Assembly (NCBI RefSeq): GCF_009709675.1
Contig: NZ_WMLB01000011.1
Location: 60,919 to 124,918 of the forward strand
Source: Agromyces bracchium
GTDB taxonomy: Bacteria; Actinomycetota; Actinomycetes; Actinomycetales; Microbacteriaceae
Length of the DNA: 64,000 bases
Direction of reading: 5' to 3'
Shown here: positions 17,323-26,408 of the stretch, in pieces
Layout: each line of letters starts with the position of its first letter
How positions within the stretch are numbered: the first letter of the stretch is position 1
Translations under genes and position numbers: made by a program
The notes under the pieces: generated by a model
The model's database searches: none
Seen by the model: only the letters and a program-made list of their open reading frames with translations
Told to the model about the DNA's origin: nothing

Positions 17323-19131
17323 CTACACGAGCGAGTCGCGCCACGCGGCGTGCAGCGCTGCGAACCGGCCCGTGCCGCCGATGAGGTCGGCGGGCGAGCC
17401 GTCCTCGACGATGCGGCCGTGCTCCATGACGAGCACGCGATCGGCGATCGCGACCGTCGAGAGGCGGTGCGCGATGATGACCGCCGTGCGGTCGGCGAGC
17501 AGCGTCTGCAGGCCCTCCTGCACGAGGCGCTCGCTCGGGATGTCGAGCGAGCTCGTCGCCTCGTCGAGGATCAGCACCGCCGGGTCCGCGAGGAACGCGC
17601 GCGCGAACGAGATCAGCTGGCGCTGGCCCGCCGAGACGCGCCCGCCGCGCTTGTTCACGTCGGTGTCGTAGCCGTTCGGCAGGCCCTCGATGAACTCGTG
17701 CGCACCGACCGCCTTCGCGGCCGACACGATCTCGTCGAAGGTCGCCTCGGGCTTGCCGAGCGCGATGTTGTCGGCGACCGACCCGGAGAACAGGTACGCC
17801 TCCTGCGTGACCATGACGATCGCGCGGCGCAGGTCCTTCGGGTGCATCCGGCGGAGGTCGACGCCGTCGAGTTCGACGACCCCGTCGGTCGGATCGTAGA
17901 AGCGCGAGATCAGCTTCGCGAGCGTCGACTTGCCCGCGCCCGTCGAGCCGACGAGCGCGACCGTCTGCCCGGCCGGCACATCGAGGTCGAAGCGCGGCAG
18001 CACGACGCGGTCGGGCGTGTAGGCGAACTCGACCGACTCGAACCGCACCCGGCCGTCGGCCGTCCAGAGGTCGACCGGCTCGGCCGGGTCGGGCACGCTC
18101 GGCTGCTCCTCGAGGACGCCCGAGATCTTCTCGAGCGCCGACGCGGCCGACTGGTAGGAGTTGTAGAACATCGCCAGCTCCTCCATCGGGTCGAAGAAGC
18201 GCTTGGTGTAGAGCACCGCCGCGAGCAGCACGCCGACCTCGAGCACCCCGTCGGCCACGCGGAACCCGCCGATGAGCAGGACGCCGGCGACCGCGACGTA
18301 GCCCATGAAGTTGAGCGCCGGGTTGTACACGGCGAACAGCCCGAGCGCGCGGGCGTTCACGTCGCGGTAGTCCTCGACGAGGTCGCCGAAGACGCGCTCG
18401 TTGCGACGCTCCGACCGGAACGCCTGCACCGCGCGGATGCCCGTCATGGTCTCGACGAACTGCACGATGAGCTTCGCGCTCGCGACGCGCGAGCGCCGGA
18501 ACAGCTTCTGCGAGCGCACCTGGAACCAGCGCGTGAGCGCCACGAGCGGGAGCAGTGTCGCGAGCAGGACGAGCCCGGAGAGCCAGTCCAGCCACACGAG
18601 CGCGATCGCCGTGAAGAGCATGTACAGCAGGCCTCGTACGAGCTGGTTGATGCCCTCGTCCATGAGCTCGCGGATCGCATCGAGGTCGCTCGTCTGCCGC
18701 GAGATGATCCGGCCCGACGTGTACGACTCGTGGAACTCCAGCGACAGCTTCTGCGTGTGCAGGAACACGCGCGTGCGCAGGTCGATGAGCACGGCCTGGC
18801 TGACGCGCGCGGCCATGCGGATGTACCACGCGATGAGGAACGCGCCGGCGGCGCCCGTCACGAGGTATGCGAGCCCCGCGAGGCCGACGGGCAGCCAGTC
18901 CTGCCGCATGAGCGCCGGGAGGCCCTGGTCGATGCCGTACGCGATGATCGCGGGGCCGGCGACCTGGGCCGCCGTCGAGACGACGATGACGGCCATCGTC
19001 ACCCAGAGCTGCGCGCGCAGCGGGTGCAGCAGGGAGCCGAGCAGGCGCAGGCTCCGCCTGCGGATCCAGCGCGACTCCGCCTTGGTGTACTCGTCGCGCT
19101 CCTCGCCCTGCACGCCGTTCACGGTGCTCAT
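17323..19131 (-). CDS. Heterodimeric ABC exporter, subunit 2 (canonical Walker B)
   Basis: Half-transporter of the type IV (B-type) ABC exporter superfamily, 602 aa: six membrane helices (about residues 40-325) followed by a nucleotide-binding domain. Walker A is [10 protein letters not shown]-loop [10 protein letters not shown], Walker B with catalytic Glu is [11 protein letters not shown]-loop AHRLSTV. The signature is degenerate, VSAGQRQ in place of LSGGQ. Its partner has a normal LSGGQ but an Asp at the catalytic position, so together they form one active and one degenerate ATP site, the pattern of TM287/288 and LmrCD-type heterodimers. The ATG overlaps the partner's stop (ATGA). Substrate unknown; multidrug, lipid or peptide export are all possible. 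Confidence 0.93.
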   Translation of the reverse strand: MSTVNGVQGEERDEYTKAESRWIRRRSLRLLGSLLHPLRAQLWVTMAVIVVSTAAQVAGPAIIAYGIDQGLPALMRQDWLPVGLAGLAYLVTGAAGAFLIAWYIRMAARVSQAVLIDLRTRVFLHTQKLSLEFHESYTSGRIISRQTSDLDAIRELMDEGINQLVRGLLYMLFTAIALVWLDWLSGLVLLATLLPLVALTRWFQVRSQKLFRRSRVASAKLIVQFVETMTGIRAVQAFRSERRNERVFGDLVEDYRDVNARALGLFAVYNPALNFMGYVAVAGVLLIGGFRVADGVLEVGVLLAAVLYTKRFFDPMEELAMFYNSYQSAASALEKISGVLEEQPSVPDPAEPVDLWTADGRVRFESVEFAYTPDRVVLPRFDLDVPAGQTVALVGSTGAGKSTLAKLISRFYDPTDGVVELDGVDLRRMHPKDLRRAIVMVTQEAYLFSGSVADNIALGKPEATFDEIVSAAKAVGAHEFIEGLPNGYDTDVNKRGGRVSAGQRQLISFARAFLADPAVLILDEATSSLDIPSERLVQEGLQTLLADRTAVIIAHRLSTVAIADRVLVMEHGRIVEDGSPADLIGGTGRFAALHAAWRDSLV

Positions 19132-21071
19132 CGGATCGCCTCCTTCGGTTCGGTCTGCTCCGCCGGTCGAGTCGCGACCGACGCAGTCGGCCGCGACTCG
19201 AGACCCTCGCCGTCGATCAGGTCGGATGCCTCCGCCTGGGCGCGGCGCTCCTCGTCCTCCAGGCTCGAGATCACGAAGCGGTAGTGCTCCGACTCGTGCA
19301 GGAGCTCGGAGTGGGTGCCGACCGCGGTGATCCGCCCGTCCTCCAGGAGGGCGACGCGGTCGGCGAGCATCACCGTCGACGGTCGGTGCGCGACGATCAG
19401 CGCGGTCGTCGAGGCGAGCACGGTGCGCAGCTCGGCCTCGACGCGCGCCTCGGTCGCCACGTCGAGCGCCGACAGCGGGTCGTCGAGCACGAGCACCGCG
19501 GGCTTGGCGGCCACGGCGCGCGCGAGCGCGAGCCGCTGGCGCTGCCCGCCGGACAGACTCATGCCCTCCTCGCCGACCTTGGTGTCGACGCCGTCGGGCA
19601 GGTCGTACGCGAACCCGGCCTGCGCGATGCGCAGCGCCTCGTCGAGCACGCGCTCCGCCTCGGCCGCGACCGCCGGGTCGGCCGCTGCGTCTCCCGTGAG
19701 CTCGGGCCTGCCGAGCAGCACGTTCTCGCGCACGGACGCGGAGAACAGCGTGGCGTCCTCGAACGCCATCGCGATGTGCCGGCGCAGCTCCTCGCGCCGG
19801 AACGCGCGCACGTCGACCCCGTCGAGCGTCACCGAACCGCTCGTGACGTCGTAGAGGCGCGTGGTGAGCGCCGTCATCGTCGTCTTGCCGCACCCGGTGA
19901 GGCCGACGAGCGCCATGGTCTCGCCGGGCCGCAGCACGAGGTCGACGCCGTCGAGCAGGTCGCCGAAGCGCTCCGGCGAATCCTGGTAGCGGAAGTGGAC
20001 GTCGGTGAACGCGAGCTCGCCGCGCGGCGCGTCGAGCGCCGCGGGTCGCTCCGGGTCGCGGACGGCGTTCTCGCTGTCCATGATGTCGAAGTAGCGGTCC
20101 GTCGCCGTCCGCGCATCGAGCGAGAACGCGAGCAGGAAGCCGATCGACTCGATGGGCCAGGCGAGCACGGCGGCGGTCGCGAAGAACGCCACGAGCTGCC
20201 CGACCGACAGTTCGCCCTGTGCGGCGAGCTGGACGCCGAGAACCAGGCAGATCGCGAGCGCCACCGCCGGCACGATGAGGATCCACACCCAGATGTTCGC
20301 GTCGAGGCGCGCCTTCTCGATCTCGGTCGAGCGGAGCTGCTCGGCCTGGGCACGGAAGGAGCTCAGGGCGTGCTTGCCCCGGCCGAACGCCTTGAGCACG
20401 CGGATGCCGTGCACCGACTCCTCGACCGCGGTGGCGAGGTCGCCCGACTGGTCCTGGCTGCGACGCGAGACCTCGGAGTAGCGCCCCTCGAACCGGTAGC
20501 CGACGATCCACAGCGGGATCGAGCAGGCGAGGAACACGAGTCCCAGCATCCAGCTCATCGAGATCAGCACCACGGCCCCGACGACGATGACGACGAGGTT
20601 CATCACGAGGAGCACGAGGCCGAAGGCGAGCCACCGGCGGATGAGGCCGAGATCGCTCACCGCACGCGAGAGCAACTGGCCGCTCGGCCAGCGGTCGTGG
20701 AAGCTCACCGGGAGGTCCTGCAGCTTGGCGTACAGCGCGTCGCGCATGCGCGCCTCGACCCTCGTGGTCGGGCCGATCACGAGCCAGCGGCGCAAGGCGA
20801 ACATCGCGGCCTCGCCCGCGCCGAGGGCGAGCACGAGCAGCGCCAGCGGCACGATCGCGTCGCGGTCGCCGTCGGCGAGCGGGCCGTCGACGATCGCCTC
20901 GAGCACCTGCGGGATCGCGAGGGCGATGAGCTGCGCGACGAGGTAGGCGGCCATGCTCGCGTAGATCGCGGGCATGGCAGGGCCGACGTACGTGCGGAGC
21001 CGCATGAGGGCGCGCACCGTTCCGGTGCGCTCGGCGTGGGGTGGATGGAGAGTGGGTCGGGTGGCGGTCAC
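19128..21071 (-). CDS. Heterodimeric ABC exporter, subunit 1 (degenerate site)
   Basis: Partner half-transporter, 647 aa, first gene of the pair. GTG 21071 is set by GGAAGGAA upstream and is shorter than the open frame. Six membrane helices (about 30-315), then the ATPase domain: Walker [10 protein letters not shown], a Q-loop that reads AFEDATLF (Glu for the usual Gln), signature LSGGQRQR, Walker [12 protein letters not shown] with Asp replacing the catalytic Glu, and H-loop AHRPST. These substitutions mark the subunit that supplies the degenerate ATP site. A 50-residue polar C-terminal tail follows the ATPase domain. A roughly 310-nt leader carrying a 30-codon ORF and a hairpin precedes the gene, suggesting attenuation control. 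Confidence 0.93.
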   Translation of the reverse strand: MTATRPTLHPPHAERTGTVRALMRLRTYVGPAMPAIYASMAAYLVAQLIALAIPQVLEAIVDGPLADGDRDAIVPLALLVLALGAGEAAMFALRRWLVIGPTTRVEARMRDALYAKLQDLPVSFHDRWPSGQLLSRAVSDLGLIRRWLAFGLVLLVMNLVVIVVGAVVLISMSWMLGLVFLACSIPLWIVGYRFEGRYSEVSRRSQDQSGDLATAVEESVHGIRVLKAFGRGKHALSSFRAQAEQLRSTEIEKARLDANIWVWILIVPAVALAICLVLGVQLAAQGELSVGQLVAFFATAAVLAWPIESIGFLLAFSLDARTATDRYFDIMDSENAVRDPERPAALDAPRGELAFTDVHFRYQDSPERFGDLLDGVDLVLRPGETMALVGLTGCGKTTMTALTTRLYDVTSGSVTLDGVDVRAFRREELRRHIAMAFEDATLFSASVRENVLLGRPELTGDAAADPAVAAEAERVLDEALRIAQAGFAYDLPDGVDTKVGEEGMSLSGGQRQRLALARAVAAKPAVLVLDDPLSALDVATEARVEAELRTVLASTTALIVAHRPSTVMLADRVALLEDGRITAVGTHSELLHESEHYRFVISSLEDEERRAQAEASDLIDGEGLESRPTASVATRPAEQTEPKEAIR

Positions 21072-21196
21072 GCCGGGTTCCTTCCGGGAAGCGCGACGGG
21101 TCGCGAGGGTGCGGACTCGTCGGAGGGAGACGCGGATGTCGCGCACGTGATCGCGCGCGGACGAGAGCGGCGAGGCGTCGGGCCTCGCGGGAAACG

Positions 21197-21213
21197 GCCG
21201 GCGTCCCGCCGGC
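21197..21213 (-). promoter_or_regulatory. Leader hairpin upstream of the ABC exporter
   Basis: A perfect 7-bp GC stem (21197-21203 with 21207-21213, 3-nt loop) starts 17 nt after the stop codon of the leader ORF on the minus strand. A ribosome on the small ORF would lie next to it. It may act as an attenuator, though there is no U-run and no alternative pairing could be proven by eye. Confidence 0.4.
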
Positions 21214-21229
21214 TGGACGGTGTCTGGAG

Positions 21230-21322
21230 CTAGCCCCGGGCGACCGTGGCGGTGGAGGCGAGCGCCGGGACGAATGCACCGAACGCCGCGACGGTGCGGG
21301 CGGGAATGCCGGTGTACTTCAT
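21230..21322 (-). CDS. Putative 30-aa leader peptide or small protein
   Basis: Small ORF with an ATG at 21322 and AGGAGG five nt upstream, the strongest Shine-Dalgarno sequence in this region. The product starts [20 protein letters not shown] and ends in a Thr/Ala-rich stretch before TAG; it is mildly hydrophobic with two basic residues near the N-terminus plus one near the end. It sits between a good promoter (21391-21420) and the exporter genes, and is followed by a hairpin. It could be a regulatory leader peptide, or a small secreted or membrane peptide handled by the exporter. No known family is recognised. Coding potential rests on the ribosome site and position only. Confidence 0.5.
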   Translation of the reverse strand: MKYTGIPARTVAAFGAFVPALASTATVARG

Positions 21323-21390
21323 GTCGTCCTCCTGCGTCGTGGTCACGAGCCCATCGCCCGCCGGATGGTTCCCCGAGCGGACAGCCCTTC

Positions 21391-21420
21391 AGATTATGCC
21401 CCAGCCCGCGGGTGACGCAA
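21391..21420 (-). promoter_or_regulatory. Promoter for ABC exporter leader
   Basis: On the minus strand TTGCGT (21420-21415) and TAATCT (21396-21391) are separated by exactly 18 nt, a good SigA-type promoter. Transcription would begin near 21385, leaving about 310 nt before the exporter start codon. The remaining part of 21072-21467 shows nothing beyond the leader ORF and hairpin. Confidence 0.6.
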
Positions 21421-21467
21421 GAGCTGAGTTCGAGCGCCCGACCGCGGCGCTCGCGTGCGCGATCGGC

Positions 21468-22724
21468 TCAGCGCACCCGCACCGACAGGCACGTGACGCA
21501 GCCCTCGAGCTTCTCGAACTCGCTGATGTCGACCGTGACGACGCGGTAGCCGAGGCCGGAGAGGAGCGCGGCGGTCTCGGGCGCCGACGCCGACATGAGC
21601 AGGGTCTCGTCGGAGAGGACCACGACCGCGACGCCCTCGGGCTCGGGTACCGCGAGGAAGCGCGGGAACAGCGACGTGTGCTCGATGAGCGCCGGGTCGC
21701 CGATGATCGTGCCGTCGGGCAGCGCCGTCACAGCACTCTTCAGGTGCAGCGCCTTCGTCATGGGCACGGCGACGACGGTGTAGCCGAGCGGTGAGAGGAT
21801 GCCGCGGAGCTGGCGGATGCCCTCGGCGTTCGTGCGCGAGGACGCTCCGACGTAGACGATCGAACCGACCTTCAGGACGTCGCCGCCGTCGAGCGTGCCC
21901 GGCGCGGCGATGCGCGCGATCGAGACGCCGGGCATGGCGCGGACGGCGCGTTCGACGGCCTCGACCTCGGCGCGGCGGGACTCGGCGCCTGGGCTCGCGA
22001 GCACGGCGAGGCCGCCGAAGAACACCACGGTGTCCTCGATGAAGACGGAGTCGGGCAGGTCGGGTGCGGCGTCGACCTCGACGGTCTCCCACCCCTCTGC
22101 CACGAGCGCCGCGCAGTAGTCGTCCCACTGCTCGTCGGCGAGCGCCTGGTCGACGGGCCGGCGCTCGAGGTGGGTGAGCTCGCCCTCGTCGAGGTTCGAG
22201 GCGGGGATGCGCACGAACGCGACGCGGCGTGCGGCGCGACGCGGGCGGTGCGCGAGCACCCACGCGGCAACGCGCGGGGCGACGAACACCTCGGCCAGCA
22301 CGGCCGCGACGATGAAGAGGAGGTTCAACCCGAGGAGGCTCGAGAGCACGAGGGAGAACACCTGGGCGGAGACCTGCACCCCGCTCGTGATCACGTTCGC
22401 GCTCGCGGCGAGCAGCGTCGCGAGCACGGCCGAGGTGAGCCCGACGGGCAGGGCGAGGAACCAGGCGCGGAGCGCCCCGAGCGCGTTGCCGATGCAGAGC
22501 AGGCCCCACAGCACGACCGTGGCGAGCGCGAAGTAGGGCACCGACTGGGCGAGCACGGCGGGGTTCTGCTCGCGCGCGAGCAGGTTGGCGATGACGCCCG
22601 CACCGAACGCGATGAGCGCGACCGCCCCCGCGGAGGCCATGGCCGCGATCGAGCGCCGGGCGACCGTCGCCTGCGCGGGATCGAGGGCGGGCACGGCCGG
22701 GGGCTGGGTCGCGGGGGGCGTCAT
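21468..22724 (-). CDS. DDAH-family hydrolase fused to four-helix membrane domain
   Basis: A 418-aa fusion. Residues about 25-150 form four membrane helices (for example PYFALATVVLWGLLCIGNAL); residues 165-418 are a dimethylarginine dimethylaminohydrolase / arginine-deiminase fold domain. Catalytic features are present: the N-terminal acidic motif FIEDTVVFFG, GTLDGGDVL, His327 in LHLKSAV, and nucleophile Cys412 in EGCVTCLSVRV at the very C-terminus. DDAH hydrolyses methylated arginine to citrulline and methylamine; bacterial relatives can use arginine or other guanidines, so the exact substrate is open. ATG 22724 begins a plausible cytoplasmic tail. Followed on the same strand by the exporter leader; preceded by a terminator. 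Confidence 0.85.
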   Translation of the reverse strand: MTPPATQPPAVPALDPAQATVARRSIAAMASAGAVALIAFGAGVIANLLAREQNPAVLAQSVPYFALATVVLWGLLCIGNALGALRAWFLALPVGLTSAVLATLLAASANVITSGVQVSAQVFSLVLSSLLGLNLLFIVAAVLAEVFVAPRVAAWVLAHRPRRAARRVAFVRIPASNLDEGELTHLERRPVDQALADEQWDDYCAALVAEGWETVEVDAAPDLPDSVFIEDTVVFFGGLAVLASPGAESRRAEVEAVERAVRAMPGVSIARIAAPGTLDGGDVLKVGSIVYVGASSRTNAEGIRQLRGILSPLGYTVVAVPMTKALHLKSAVTALPDGTIIGDPALIEHTSLFPRFLAVPEPEGVAVVVLSDETLLMSASAPETAALLSGLGYRVVTVDISEFEKLEGCVTCLSVRVR

Positions 22725-22811
22725 GCGGACGAGCCTATCGGCCGGGCGGGAGGCGTCGCGCACGCGCCGGAGCGCCCCGGACGTCGCCGTCGACGTCGTC
22801 CGGGGACGACG

Positions 22812-22843
22812 GTGCGGGGCGACGGCAGACCGTCGCCCCGCAC
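22812..22843 (-). terminator. Terminator after amino-acid dehydrogenase gene
   Basis: A perfect 14-bp stem (22812-22825 with 22830-22843) with a 4-nt CAGA loop lies 12 nt after the dehydrogenase stop codon on the minus strand. Confidence 0.8.
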
Positions 22844-22854
22844 TCCTGATCAGG

Positions 22855-23952
22855 TCAGCGCGCCGCGTCGAGACGCGCCGCGGCGAGCCGCTCGGCGGCC
22901 TCGAGCGTCGTGATCCCGGCCGCGTCGGCGTCGCGGTGCACCGCACCCACGACGTCGCCGATGCCGGCGATGCGCCGGTCGAGCTCGTCCTGGCCGATGC
23001 CGGGTGCCGAGGCGAGGTCGAGGTAGACGACGCCGCCGGCGTTCACGACGAAGTCGGGCGCCCACGCGATGCCGCGGCCGCGCAGCATCCGCGCGACGTC
23101 GCGCTCGGCGAGCTGGTTGTTCGCCGCGCCCACGACGGCCCGCACGCGGAGCTCCTGCACGACCTCGGGCGTGAGCACGCCGCCGAGGCCGCACGGCACG
23201 AACATGTCGGCCTCGACCCGGTGCGCGTCGGCGGGCGAGACCCACTCGGCGCCGAGCTCCTCGGCGAGCGCGCGCTTGCCCTCGTGCACGTCGGCCACGG
23301 TGAGGCGTGCGCCGCCCGCGGCGAGCGCGCGGGCGAGTCGTCCGCCGACCTGGCCGAGCCCGGCGATGACGAAGTGGCGGCCCGCGACGTCGCGCGACCC
23401 GAACACGTGGTCGAGCGTCGCGAGGATGCCCGCGTGGACGCCGGCCGCCGTGGCATCCGCCGGCTCGCCGACGCCGCCCTCGTGGGCGGGCAGGCCGCAG
23501 ACGTGCTCGGTGCGCTCGTGCACGACCGACATGAGCTCGGCGCTCGTGCCGACGTCTTCGGCGGTCATGTACGCACCCCCGAGCGACTCGACGGCGTCGC
23601 CGAGGTCGAGCATCGCGTCGTGGCGACGCGCCTCGTCGAGGGTCTCGCCGGCGGGGATGCAGACGACCGACTTGCCGCCGCCGCGCGCGAGGCCCGCTGC
23701 GGCGTTCTTCAGGGTCATGGCCTGCGAGAGGCGCAGCGCGTCGGCGAGCGCGTCGGTCCAGTGCTCGTAGTGCCAGACGCGGGCACCGCCGAGGGCCTGG
23801 CCGAGTGCGGTGGAGTGCACCGCGACGATGATGGTGAGCCCGGAACGGGGACCGCGCGTGATGAGCACGCGTTCGTGGTCGGGGGCTTCGACGGGCAGTG
23901 CGGCGTGGACCCCGTGGGAGGGGGACGGCGCGGGGGCGTGGGTGATCGACAT
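22855..23952 (-). CDS. Leu/Val/Phe-type amino-acid dehydrogenase
   Basis: NAD-dependent oxidative deamination of a branched-chain or aromatic amino acid (ELFV dehydrogenase family), 365 aa. The catalytic region has MTLKNAAAGLARGGGKSV with two active-site lysines, followed by YMTAEDVGTS. A Rossmann domain begins at VIAGLGQVGGRLARAL, and AANNQLAERD and APDFVVNAGGV are typical of leucine and valine dehydrogenases. The start is ATG 23952 with AAGGAG upstream. In actinobacteria valine dehydrogenase links branched-chain amino-acid breakdown to acyl-CoA precursors (family knowledge). The gene appears monocistronic, followed by a strong terminator. Confidence 0.9.
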   Translation of the reverse strand: MSITHAPAPSPSHGVHAALPVEAPDHERVLITRGPRSGLTIIVAVHSTALGQALGGARVWHYEHWTDALADALRLSQAMTLKNAAAGLARGGGKSVVCIPAGETLDEARRHDAMLDLGDAVESLGGAYMTAEDVGTSAELMSVVHERTEHVCGLPAHEGGVGEPADATAAGVHAGILATLDHVFGSRDVAGRHFVIAGLGQVGGRLARALAAGGARLTVADVHEGKRALAEELGAEWVSPADAHRVEADMFVPCGLGGVLTPEVVQELRVRAVVGAANNQLAERDVARMLRGRGIAWAPDFVVNAGGVVYLDLASAPGIGQDELDRRIAGIGDVVGAVHRDADAAGITTLEAAERLAAARLDAAR

Positions 23953-24063
23953 CGATCGGCTCCTTGTACTCATCGCCTTGTGGGCGCGGCTGTGCGGGCG
24001 CTTCGTGGGCGCCTTCACCTCAAGGGTACCGCCGCGGAGCCACCGCTCGGCGCCGCCCCGGCG

Positions 24064-25674
24064 TCAGTGGAAGAAGTGCCGCTCGCCCGTGAAGTACATG
24101 GTCACGCCGGCGGCCTTCGCGGCGGCGACGACCTCTTCGTCGCGCACCGACCCGCCGGGCTGGACCACGGCCGTCACGCCCGCATCGAGCAGGATCTGCA
24201 GCCCGTCTGCGAAGGGGAAGAACGCGTCGGACGCCGCGACCGAGCCGGCCGCACGTTCGCCGGCGCGCTCGACGGCGAGCTTGCACGAGTCGACGCGGTT
24301 GACCTGGCCCATGCCGACGCCGACCGAGGCGCCGCCGGAGGCGAGCAGGATCGCGTTCGACTTCACGGCACGGCACGCGCGCCACGCGAACTCGAGGTCG
24401 GCGAGCGTCGCCTCGTCGGCCGGGTCCCCCGCGGCGAGCGTCCACTCGGCGGCGGGCGCGAACGACCGGTCGGCCTGCTGAAGCAGGAGGCCGCCGGAGA
24501 CCTGCCGGATCTCGGTCACGGGCGGCGTGAAGCCCTCGGGCAGCTCGAGCAGGCGGATGTTCTTCTTCTGCGTGAGGATCTCGACCGCGTCGGGCTCGAA
24601 GCCCGGCGCGACGAGCACCTCGGTGAAGATGCCCGAGACGGTCTCGGCCATCTCGCGGGTGACGGTGCGGTTCGCCGCGATGACGCCGCCGAAGGCGGAG
24701 ACGGGGTCGCACTCGTGCGCGCGCCGGTGGGCGTCGGCGATCGGGTCGGCCGCACCGGATGCCGCGACGGCGATGCCGCACGGGTTGGCGTGCTTGATGA
24801 TCGCCACGGCCGGCGCGTCGAAGTCGTAGGCGGCCCGCACCGCGGCATCCGCGTCGACGTAGTTGTTGTACGACATCTCCTTGCCGTGCAGCTGCCGCGC
24901 CTGGGCGATGCCCGGGCGGCCGCCGACGGCCGAGTAGCGCGCGGCCTTCTGGTGCGCGTTCTCGCCGTAGCGGAGGTCGGCGTCCTTGGTCCAGGCCGCG
25001 CCCACCCACGCGGGGAACGGCGACTCCTCGACCGCCTGGTCGGGCGCGACGACGCTGCCGATCCACGAGGCCACGGCGATGTCGTAGGTCGCCGTGTGGC
25101 GGAACGCCTCGCGCGCGAGGTCGCGCCGCTGCGCGAGCGTGGTGCCGCCATCGCGCACGGCGGAGGCGACCTCGTCGTAGCGGTCGGGCGAGACGACGAC
25201 GGCGACGTTCGCGTGGTTCTTCGCCGAGGCGCGCACCATCGCGGGTCCGCCGATGTCGATCTGCTCGACGATCTCGTCGGCCTCGGCGCCCGAGGCGACG
25301 GTCTCGACGAACGGGTAGAGGTTCACGATGACGAGCTCGTACGGCGCGATCGCGAGCTGCGCGAGCTCGCGCTCGTGGTGCTCGAGCCGGAGGTCGGCGA
25401 GGAGGCCCGAGTGCACCGCGGGGTGCAGCGTGCGCACGCGCCCGTCGAGGTGCTCCGGGTAGCCCGTGACGTCCGCGACCTGGGTCACCGGGAGCCCCGC
25501 GTCGGCGATCGCCTTCGAGGTGCCGCCGGTCGACACGATCTCGACGCCCGCCTCGACGAGCGCCGAGGCGAGCTCGACGAGCCCGGACTTGTCGCTCACG
25601 GCGATGAGCGCGCGCTTGACGGGAACGAGATCCCGCTCGCGGTAGAGGCTCGGGTCGATCTTGGCTCCGCTCAT
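24064..25674 (-). CDS. purH: Bifunctional AICAR transformylase / IMP cyclohydrolase
   Basis: Catalyses the last two steps of de novo IMP synthesis: 10-formyl-THF-dependent formylation of AICAR, then ring closure. 536 aa. The N-terminal MGS-like cyclohydrolase domain starts [16 protein letters not shown] with [10 protein letters not shown] and [13 protein letters not shown]; the transformylase domain has [24 protein letters not shown] with the catalytic Lys-His, [11 protein letters not shown] and the C-terminal [10 protein letters not shown]. The ATG at 25674 overlaps the TGA of purN (ATGA). The purN-purH pair is standard in actinobacteria. Confidence 0.98.
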   Translation of the reverse strand: MSGAKIDPSLYRERDLVPVKRALIAVSDKSGLVELASALVEAGVEIVSTGGTSKAIADAGLPVTQVADVTGYPEHLDGRVRTLHPAVHSGLLADLRLEHHERELAQLAIAPYELVIVNLYPFVETVASGAEADEIVEQIDIGGPAMVRASAKNHANVAVVVSPDRYDEVASAVRDGGTTLAQRRDLAREAFRHTATYDIAVASWIGSVVAPDQAVEESPFPAWVGAAWTKDADLRYGENAHQKAARYSAVGGRPGIAQARQLHGKEMSYNNYVDADAAVRAAYDFDAPAVAIIKHANPCGIAVAASGAADPIADAHRRAHECDPVSAFGGVIAANRTVTREMAETVSGIFTEVLVAPGFEPDAVEILTQKKNIRLLELPEGFTPPVTEIRQVSGGLLLQQADRSFAPAAEWTLAAGDPADEATLADLEFAWRACRAVKSNAILLASGGASVGVGMGQVNRVDSCKLAVERAGERAAGSVAASDAFFPFADGLQILLDAGVTAVVQPGGSVRDEEVVAAAKAAGVTMYFTGERHFFH

Positions 25675-26261
25675 CGGGCGAGCTCCTTCAGGTCGAGGTG
25701 CGAGTTGGCGATGTCGATGACGGCCTGGATGAGCAGGCGCCGCTCGACGGGCTTGATGCGGTCGTGGAGCGTCGACTCGGTGTCGTCGGGCAGCACGGGC
25801 ACGCGCTCCTGCGCGATGATCGGGCCGCCGTCGACCGAGTTGTCGACGACGATGAGGCTCGCGCCGGTCTCGGTGGCACCCGCGGCGAGCGCGTCGCGCA
25901 CGCCGTGCGCGCCGGGGAACTCGGGCAGGTACGCCGGGTGCGTGTTGATGAGGTTCGGGCTGAACGCGTCGACCACGGCGGGCGGCACGAGCCGCATGAG
26001 CCCCGACAGGATCACGAGGTCGGCGCCCCACGCGCGGACCTGCGCGATGAGCGCCTCGCCCCACGCGTCGCGCGAGTCGTAGGCGGTGAAGGGGACGGTG
26101 AAGGCCGGGATCCCGAACTCCTCGCCGAGCGCCAGGCCCTCGCAGTCGCGGTCGGCGCCGATGGCGACGACCCTCGCGGGGAACTCGGCGTCCTCCGACG
26201 CCTCGAGGAGCGCGCGGAGGTTCGATCCCGTGCCCGAGATCAGCACGACGAGCTTCAGCAC
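25671..26261 (-). CDS. purN: Phosphoribosylglycinamide formyltransferase 1
   Basis: Transfers formyl from 10-formyl-THF to GAR in purine synthesis, 196 aa. N-terminal [17 protein letters not shown], catalytic [20 protein letters not shown] (the Asn-His pair) and [14 protein letters not shown] are all present. GTG 26261 fits the family N-terminus; the longer open frame adds residues not seen in PurN. A TACCCT hexamer eight nt upstream suggests a leaderless transcript starting at or near the GTG. The perM gene, usually directly upstream in actinobacteria, is separated here by an amino-acid permease gene and a terminator. Confidence 0.97.
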   Translation of the reverse strand: MLKLVVLISGTGSNLRALLEASEDAEFPARVVAIGADRDCEGLALGEEFGIPAFTVPFTAYDSRDAWGEALIAQVRAWGADLVILSGLMRLVPPAVVDAFSPNLINTHPAYLPEFPGAHGVRDALAAGATETGASLIVVDNSVDGGPIIAQERVPVLPDDTESTLHDRIKPVERRLLIQAVIDIANSHLDLKELAR

Positions 26262-26350
26262 CCTACGAGGGTACCCGCCGCGCAGGTGAGCGGATGACAC
26301 GCACCCGCCCGCGCACGTGCGCGCCGATCCGCGCGGCCGGCCCGAGACAA

Positions 26351-26395
26351 CGGCGAGCGGATGCCGCGGGCTCGCGCCGCGGCATCCGCTCGCCG
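26351..26395 (-). terminator. Terminator after amino-acid permease gene
   Basis: A perfect 19-bp stem (26351-26369 with 26377-26395, 7-nt loop) built on GCGGATGCCGC/GCGGCATCCGC lies 14 nt after the permease stop codon. It separates the permease from purN. Confidence 0.85.
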
Positions 26396-26408
26396 TGTCG
26401 GACCGGGA

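Noticed and set aside
17323..21071. Single fused ABC transporter gene across both exporter frames
   Set aside because: An open frame spans part of both, but ATGA overlap and separate domain sets show two genes.
22585..26082. Very long plus-strand frame of 1165 codons across four genes
   Set aside because: Shadow of dehydrogenase, purH and purN on the other strand; no family features, biased composition.
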